Source of the DNA: Vibrio azureus
GTDB lineage: Bacteria; Pseudomonadota; Gammaproteobacteria; Enterobacterales; Vibrionaceae
Assembly (NCBI RefSeq): GCF_002849855.1
Contig: NZ_CP018617.1
Coordinates: forward strand, 1,240,001-1,304,000
Length of the DNA: 64,000 nucleotides
Reading direction: 5' to 3'
The translations under genes were made by a program, and so were the position numbers. The notes beneath the pieces were generated by a model. That model ran no database searches and was not told where the DNA came from. It saw only the letters and a program-made list of their open reading frames with translations. Positions 60,220 to 64,000 of the stretch are shown one piece after another (the first letter of the stretch is position 1; the number at the start of each line of letters is the position of its first letter).

Positions 60220-61102
60220 GCCTTAACTCGGCTCTATCAGGCAAATCATGAGGTAAAACTACATTCCAAACCAAGCCAAAACGAGAAAACAACCTCAATA
60301 CATACCACCCAAGATCAATTTGTCCGTTATAAAGTGCCAATTTAGCAGACCCCGGATATGCATGGTGATTGTTATGATAACTTTCACCCATCGTAAGAAT
60401 TGCAGCAAAACGCACATTATGACCTTGAACACTGGCACCATCTACGTGCCAATCTCGATGACCTTCGTTATGGGCATGATAGCCAATTAACCAATGACCA
60501 AAGATAGATACTGAGACTCTAACAAACACTCCCCATATTACCCATGATACCCCGCCCAACATGAACAAAAGCACCGCAATTGGTAATTGTTGGAGCATCC
60601 AAGTTTTTTCCATCAATTGATAGACTTTGTCATTGGCAACTTCAGGCTCAATTTGTATTTTTGGCGGACTTTTCAACTTAATATCGCAAAACAACTGCCA
60701 ATAAAAATCGACTAGCATTGGCTGTTGATGACCGAAGTAGCTGTGGCATTGTTCCTGCCTCTGTGCCCAATCACGAATATCATGAGTCCAAATCATACCG
60801 AAAGGGCCTCCAAGTCCAACGATAACTCCCAAATGAACAAACAAATACTCCATCCATTTAGGGCACTGGTAACTTTTATGTATCAACCGCCTATGCATTC
60901 CAAGTGAATGCCCTAAACATAAAGAAATTGCTGTTGAAATGGCGAAAACAACGAGCGCATCCCAAGAAAATGTGAGTAAGCCTCCAATGATAGATATTAG
61001 AAAAATGCCACCAACCCAAGCCACCTTTAATGGAGAAATGACCACGTACCCAGAGTTAGCATTGACTTGTTGTTTGGTGATAACCCTCTCATTGCTATAC
61101 AT
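60200..61102 (-). CDS. Membrane fatty-acid/acyl-CoA desaturase, 3' end altered by IS6 end
   Basis: A 300-residue desaturase from the ATG at 61102, behind AGGACGGG (the frame continues to 61165). Four hydrophobic helices carry the three histidine boxes that bind the di-iron centre: HSLGMHRRLIHKSY, WTHDIRDWAQRQ (a changed second box) and ESYHNNHHAYPGSA. GHWLIGYHAHNEGHRDWHVD is an additional histidine-rich stretch. It should introduce double bonds into acyl chains. The last residues (RACCKN) and the stop codon come from the IS6 terminal repeat, so the natural C-terminus is lost. The catalytic part is complete and activity may persist. Confidence 0.85.
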   Translation of the reverse strand: MYSNERVITKQQVNANSGYVVISPLKVAWVGGIFLISIIGGLLTFSWDALVVFAISTAISLCLGHSLGMHRRLIHKSYQCPKWMEYLFVHLGVIVGLGGPFGMIWTHDIRDWAQRQEQCHSYFGHQQPMLVDFYWQLFCDIKLKSPPKIQIEPEVANDKVYQLMEKTWMLQQLPIAVLLFMLGGVSWVIWGVFVRVSVSIFGHWLIGYHAHNEGHRDWHVDGASVQGHNVRFAAILTMGESYHNNHHAYPGSAKLALYNGQIDLGWYVLRLFSRFGLVWNVVLPHDLPDRAELRRACCKN

Positions 61103-61244
61103 ATACCCGTCCTGTTTTATGCATCTTGGATAGAATCTGTGTAGTGGCATAGTTAATTTAGTCATTTAGTTAGAAGTGAGTAACGCAACACTGATGTAAC
61201 CTCATACCACCTTAATCACTAAAACCAACGCATAGTAAAAATGC

Positions 61245-61297
61245 GGGCTTGTTGCAAAAAACCTCACAGGCAGGTTGTGAGGTTTTGCAACAAGCCC
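61245..61297. mobile_element. 53-bp near-palindrome made of two IS6 ends
   Basis: GGGCTTGTTGCAAAAAACC at the left and GGTTTTGCAACAAGCCC at the right face each other with TCACAGGCAGGTTGTGA between. The arms match over about 22 bp except for two extra A's on the left. It is what is left if everything inside an IS6 element is deleted. No 8-bp target duplication is visible. Confidence 0.75.
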
Positions 61298-61323
61298 CTT
61301 ATAACCATCATGTCATGCATATT

Positions 61324-61818
61324 TTATTTATTTGTAATCACAAATTCATGAAAGCCTTCGGTCTCAGATGGTTCAACTTTCAATACATTCTCAATCGGTA
61401 ATTTCGCAAAAATTCTGTCCCAAAACTTTAATGCTTCGCAGTCTTTTTTATAAACGGCTACATGCCAATTTGATGAGCTATTTAACATTAACTGGCGAAC
61501 AGCATGCACAGCGATCCCTTTTGAACGATACTTAGGTAGGATAAAAATATCAGACAGCTCAGGCATTTCACGCTCTAATATTTCTGTGGACTCCACAGTC
61601 ACGAAACCGGCGAGATTGTTTTCAACAACGATTAAGTAAGCGTCACAGTCTTCGTCACCCGCAGCGACACCTCTGAGGTATTCTTCATCAATATCAAATC
61701 TGCCTGAACTATCGATATCTTCGTTATCAAAATTACTTTGATGGTATTGATAAAATTGCCAAAGCATTGAAAATGCAGGTAAATGTTTTTTAGTTAATTT
61801 TCGGAGTGCTATGTTCAT
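61324..61818 (-). CDS. GNAT-family N-acetyltransferase
   Basis: A 164-residue acetyltransferase. The GNAT core is seen in order: AYLIVVENNLAGFVTVESTE (strand 2-3), MPELSDIFILPKYRSKGIAV (strand 4 with the acetyl-CoA pyrophosphate loop R-S-K-G-I-A), then HAVRQLMLNS and WHVAVYKKDCEALKFWDRIF (strand 5 and the last helix). The substrate is unknown: small molecule, peptide or tRNA-linked toxin targets are all possible. The gene sits between two IS6 ends (61245-61297 and 61863) like a cassette. Confidence 0.88.
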   Translation of the reverse strand: MNIALRKLTKKHLPAFSMLWQFYQYHQSNFDNEDIDSSGRFDIDEEYLRGVAAGDEDCDAYLIVVENNLAGFVTVESTEILEREMPELSDIFILPKYRSKGIAVHAVRQLMLNSSSNWHVAVYKKDCEALKFWDRIFAKLPIENVLKVEPSETEGFHEFVITNK

Positions 61819-61862
61819 TTTTATCTCTAACGTTTTAGTACTTATGCGACACGCTGTTTGTG

Positions 61863-61886
61863 TGGGCTTGTTGCAAAAACCTCACA
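61863..61886 (+). mobile_element. IS6 left-end remnant
   Basis: GGGCTTGTTGCAAAAACCTC followed by ACAA. The first 24 bases are shared with the palindrome at 61245. The sequence to its right up to the lipoprotein gene shows no transposase. Confidence 0.7.
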
Positions 61887-61953
61887 ACCCGCCATGCTAA
61901 ATAACTCTTTAATACGTTTGAACTAAGGTTCTCAGATAGGAATTAGCTTCCAA

Positions 61954-62607
61954 TTACTTACTGTTAACTTCCCAACTAGACAGTAATTTGAGATAGCTAG
62001 AGTTAATAGAGTTCATGATTTTTATGTTATCACCATATAAAGACATCTGGATTTCAACAGTTTTGTAATAACTAATAAGATGGCAGTAAACTTTTGATAA
62101 ATCTTTGCCATCCGTTCCTGGAGGAGACATACAACTGGATACCCAGTTTAACCGAAATTCCCCCCCAACAATAGGTGATGTTTTAAAGTAATGCCACGTA
62201 GTTGGGTACCCAGCTTCTGGATAAACCCGATAAAGTTTCATTTCATCATCAAACTCAACAATTCTATTTTCAAATAAACCTTTTCGATTCCATGCATCTA
62301 CAGCATCGGGATTGAGTCGATTACTCAATCCCGAGATCAAAGTAGTTACCTGATCAATAAGGCCTGAGTGTGATTTAGAAGTAAAACCTAAGTCAGACAC
62401 AGGCACACCAAGCAAGATGCTTTTCTCAACATCAAATTCTTTGCCTTTGGCTACCAGCGACTGTGGAAAACCTGACAAAAGATACTTCTTGGGGATTGAT
62501 AACTTTGTATTTCCAATATCTACATTTATATCACCTGTATCTCCCTCCGAACCGGGGCATCCAATTAGGCAAAAAGACAAAGCAATAACTAAATATACTC
62601 TAATCAT
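61954..62607 (-). CDS. Lipoprotein of unknown function
   Basis: A 217-residue protein with a lipoprotein signal (MIRVYLVIALSFCLIGCPGS; lipobox LIGC with Cys17). The mature part is mixed alpha/beta with two further cysteines (SSCMSPPG, KVYCHLI) that could pair in the periplasm. I recognise no family. Periplasmic lipoproteins beside toxin modules are sometimes immunity proteins against effectors acting in the periplasm, and that is possible here given the setting, but no toxin gene adjoins it. Confidence 0.7.
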   Translation of the reverse strand: MIRVYLVIALSFCLIGCPGSEGDTGDINVDIGNTKLSIPKKYLLSGFPQSLVAKGKEFDVEKSILLGVPVSDLGFTSKSHSGLIDQVTTLISGLSNRLNPDAVDAWNRKGLFENRIVEFDDEMKLYRVYPEAGYPTTWHYFKTSPIVGGEFRLNWVSSCMSPPGTDGKDLSKVYCHLISYYKTVEIQMSLYGDNIKIMNSINSSYLKLLSSWEVNSK

Positions 62608-62710
62608 CCTATAAATCCTTACAGTGTGTTATCACAGCCGGACGCTGTAGGCCACAACATCCAAATTAAATTTGATGTGGACACGTAATATCCTACACAT
62701 TCAGGCATTA

Positions 62711-62726
62711 CCACATAATAATGTGG
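62711..62726 (-). terminator. Small hairpin behind the LRR gene
   Basis: CCACAT / ATGTGG with a four-base loop, 18 bases after the LRR stop. There is no U-tract; weak support. Confidence 0.35.
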
Positions 62727-62743
62727 CAACACCCAAAAACGTA

Positions 62744-63832
62744 TTAATTTCGTTTAATTTTCACACTATCATCAAACGCCCCCTGTCCAATGGTGGTCAC
62801 TGAATCAGGAATCGTCACGCTGGTAAGATTGTTGCCTCCAAACGCCCACTTCCCAATGGTGGTCAGTGAATTAGGAAGGGTCACGCTGGTAAGATTGTTT
62901 TCTGTAAACGCCCCCTGCCCAATGGTGGTCACTGAATCAGGAATCGTCACGCTGGTAAGATTGTTGTATCTAAACGCCCACTCCCCAATGGTGGTCACTG
63001 AATCAGGAATGGTCACACTGGTGAGATTATTGTAAGCAAACGCCCCATACCCAATGGTGGTCACTGAATCAGGAATGGTCACACTGGTGAGCGGGTTGTA
63101 TGCAAACGCCCCCTCCCCAATGGTGGTCACTGAATCAGGAATAGTCACGCTGGTGAGATTATTGTTTGCAAACGCATTCTTCCCAATGGTGGTGACTGAA
63201 TTAGGAATGGTCACGCTGGTAAGATTGTTGCCTCCAAACGCATTCTTCCCAATGGTGGTCATTGAATCAGGAATCGTCACGCTGGTGAGATTGTTCATTG
63301 AAAACGCCCCCCCACCAATGGTGGTCACTGAATCAGGAATAGTCACGCTGGTGAGATTGTTTTCTGCAAACGCCCCCTCCCCAATGGTGGTCACCGAATC
63401 AGGGATGGTAACGCTGGTGAACTTGTTGTTTGCAAACGCCCCCTCCTCAATGGTGGTGACTGAATTAGGAATCGTCACGCTGGTGAGATTGTTGCCTCCA
63501 AACGCCCCCTCCCCAATGGTGGTCACTGAATCAGGGATGGTCACACTGGTGAGATTGTTGCCATAAAACGCCCACTCCCCTATTTCTTTAACTGTTACAC
63601 TATCCAATACTTTAGGAATGATAATACTAGGATACGATGCAGAATATCGATTTATCATCCCCGTTTTTTTATCAAAGTCCACCATCGCCAAAGTTAGCAC
63701 CATTGACTTCGTACTTCCTTCTGGAGTTTTGGGGATGGGATTAACACTTATCCGGCCATTTGCCACGTACGTACTCCCCACGGCCACCACAATAGAGGCT
63801 AAAAACACTATAGGAACTTTACTTTTTTTCAT
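62744..63832 (-). CDS. Exported BspA-like leucine-rich-repeat protein (LRR_5, 12 near-identical repeats)
   Basis: A 362-residue protein. An N-terminal signal or anchor segment (VPIVFLASIVVAVGSTYVAN) is followed by about 50 residues of non-repeat sequence (LTLAMVDFDKKTGMINRYSA). One degenerate repeat and twelve 23-residue repeats with consensus NNLTSVTIPDSVTTIGEGAF come next, then a short tail DDSVKIKRN. This is the LRR_5 type first seen in the surface protein BspA of Bacteroides/Tannerella and Treponema, where it binds host proteins. The DNA repeats (69 bp) are so alike that recent expansion or gene conversion is likely. Codon and repeat style differ from neighbouring genes, suggesting transfer. 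Confidence 0.9.
   Translation of the reverse strand: MKKSKVPIVFLASIVVAVGSTYVANGRISVNPIPKTPEGSTKSMVLTLAMVDFDKKTGMINRYSASYPSIIIPKVLDSVTVKEIGEWAFYGNNLTSVTIPDSVTTIGEGAFGGNNLTSVTIPNSVTTIEEGAFANNKFTSVTIPDSVTTIGEGAFAENNLTSVTIPDSVTTIGGGAFSMNNLTSVTIPDSMTTIGKNAFGGNNLTSVTIPNSVTTIGKNAFANNNLTSVTIPDSVTTIGEGAFAYNPLTSVTIPDSVTTIGYGAFAYNNLTSVTIPDSVTTIGEWAFRYNNLTSVTIPDSVTTIGQGAFTENNLTSVTLPNSLTTIGKWAFGGNNLTSVTIPDSVTTIGQGAFDDSVKIKRN
62757..63590 (-). repeat. 69-bp tandem repeat array (12 units) within the LRR gene
   Basis: Each unit carries a conserved block such as GGTGGTCACTGAATCAGGAA and a variable stretch of about 15 bases. Both strands stay open through most of the array, which gives long spurious antisense frames. 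Confidence 0.9.
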
Positions 63833-64000
63833 TTTAAGACCTCAAAAAAACCATTACTCACTTTAAACACTCACAAATTTGCAACAGAAACCACGTTTCC
63901 CAGTACTTAGAAGTACGACTAGGAAAGGGAAAGCCACGGCCAAGGGGTACAGACATACCAACCTCATTGAATTTAGTTTTTTAGGTATGCTACTAAAGTT
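63833..64000. promoter_or_regulatory. Upstream region of the LRR gene to window end
   Basis: 168 bases, presumably with the LRR promoter. TTTGCAACAGAAACCAC at about 63878 recalls a degenerate IS6 end but is too short to call. Confidence 0.3.

Noticed and set aside
48760..61900. Superintegron cassette array
   Set aside because: The genes are cassette-sized, but no attC-type sites or TAACAA/GTTRRRY core pairs are found. The recurring boundaries are IS6 terminal repeats and no integrase gene is present.
62790..63566. Long plus-strand open frames antisense to the LRR gene, and a CRISPR-like look of the 69-bp repeats
   Set aside because: The repeats are in-frame coding LRR units on the minus strand. 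The antisense frames are open only because the repeated unit has no stop in that frame, and there are no short repeats with unrelated spacers.

Overview
The window looks like a piece of a Vibrio chromosome, probably the smaller replicon of a marine, Splendidus-like species. This is inference from gene content: a low-GC genome with a Vibrio-type M23 endopeptidase, Lpp, azurin, a GH19 chitinase, a pstSCAB operon, a moxR-bat operon and a DEAD-box helicase. At least 21 copies of a short intergenic palindromic repeat (core like TACCCAAGTGACCTCAAG) lie between 6 and 45 kb.

Layout of the core part (1-47 kb). 1-7 kb: a chaperone-usher pilus operon on the minus strand (major pilin, usher, chaperone, two minor pilins and the start of a further exported subunit), with a second major-pilin paralogue upstream. 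7.6-20 kb: a small hypothetical protein, M23 endopeptidase, YjiH-type membrane protein, dCache chemoreceptor, aromatic amino-acid permease, a divergent pair with an XRE regulator, a GH3 lipoprotein and an unknown exported protein. 20-30 kb: ArsR-type regulator, YafD-like phosphodiesterase, a CARB-like beta-lactamase fold without its catalytic residues, HAD phosphatase, DAACS symporter, a large GH19 chitinase and azurin. 30-33.6 kb: an EIIC-EAL fusion, a MscS channel and a small protein. 34-41 kb: moxR, DUF58, DUF4381, batA, batB/C and batD, a compact aerotolerance-type operon. 41-47 kb: pstB, pstA, pstC and pstS, an RNA helicase and lpp.

From about 47 kb to the right end the character changes. 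The intergenic repeat family disappears. In its place are at least nine ends or remnants of an IS6-family element (terminal repeat GGGCTTGTTGCAAAAA), one IS1-family element and several genes cut at those ends. This accessory region holds a four-gene operon for an indigoidine-synthetase-like NRPS (A-Ox-T-TE) with a PptA-like tautomerase, an Asp/Glu racemase or decarboxylase-family enzyme and an EamA exporter. The operon lies between two direct copies (about 0.8 kb) of a segment carrying a SUKH-3-like immunity gene. Next to the right copy are two decapitated polymorphic-toxin tails, each joined by an ATGA overlap to a putative immunity gene. Further right are a desaturase whose stop codon lies in an IS6 end, a GNAT acetyltransferase, an orphan lipoprotein and a protein with 12 near-identical leucine-rich repeats.

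The observations I rate highest are the scrap-yard of toxin/immunity modules delimited by IS6 ends, the NRPS island with unusual partner genes flanked by direct repeats, and the catalytically dead beta-lactamase-like protein.
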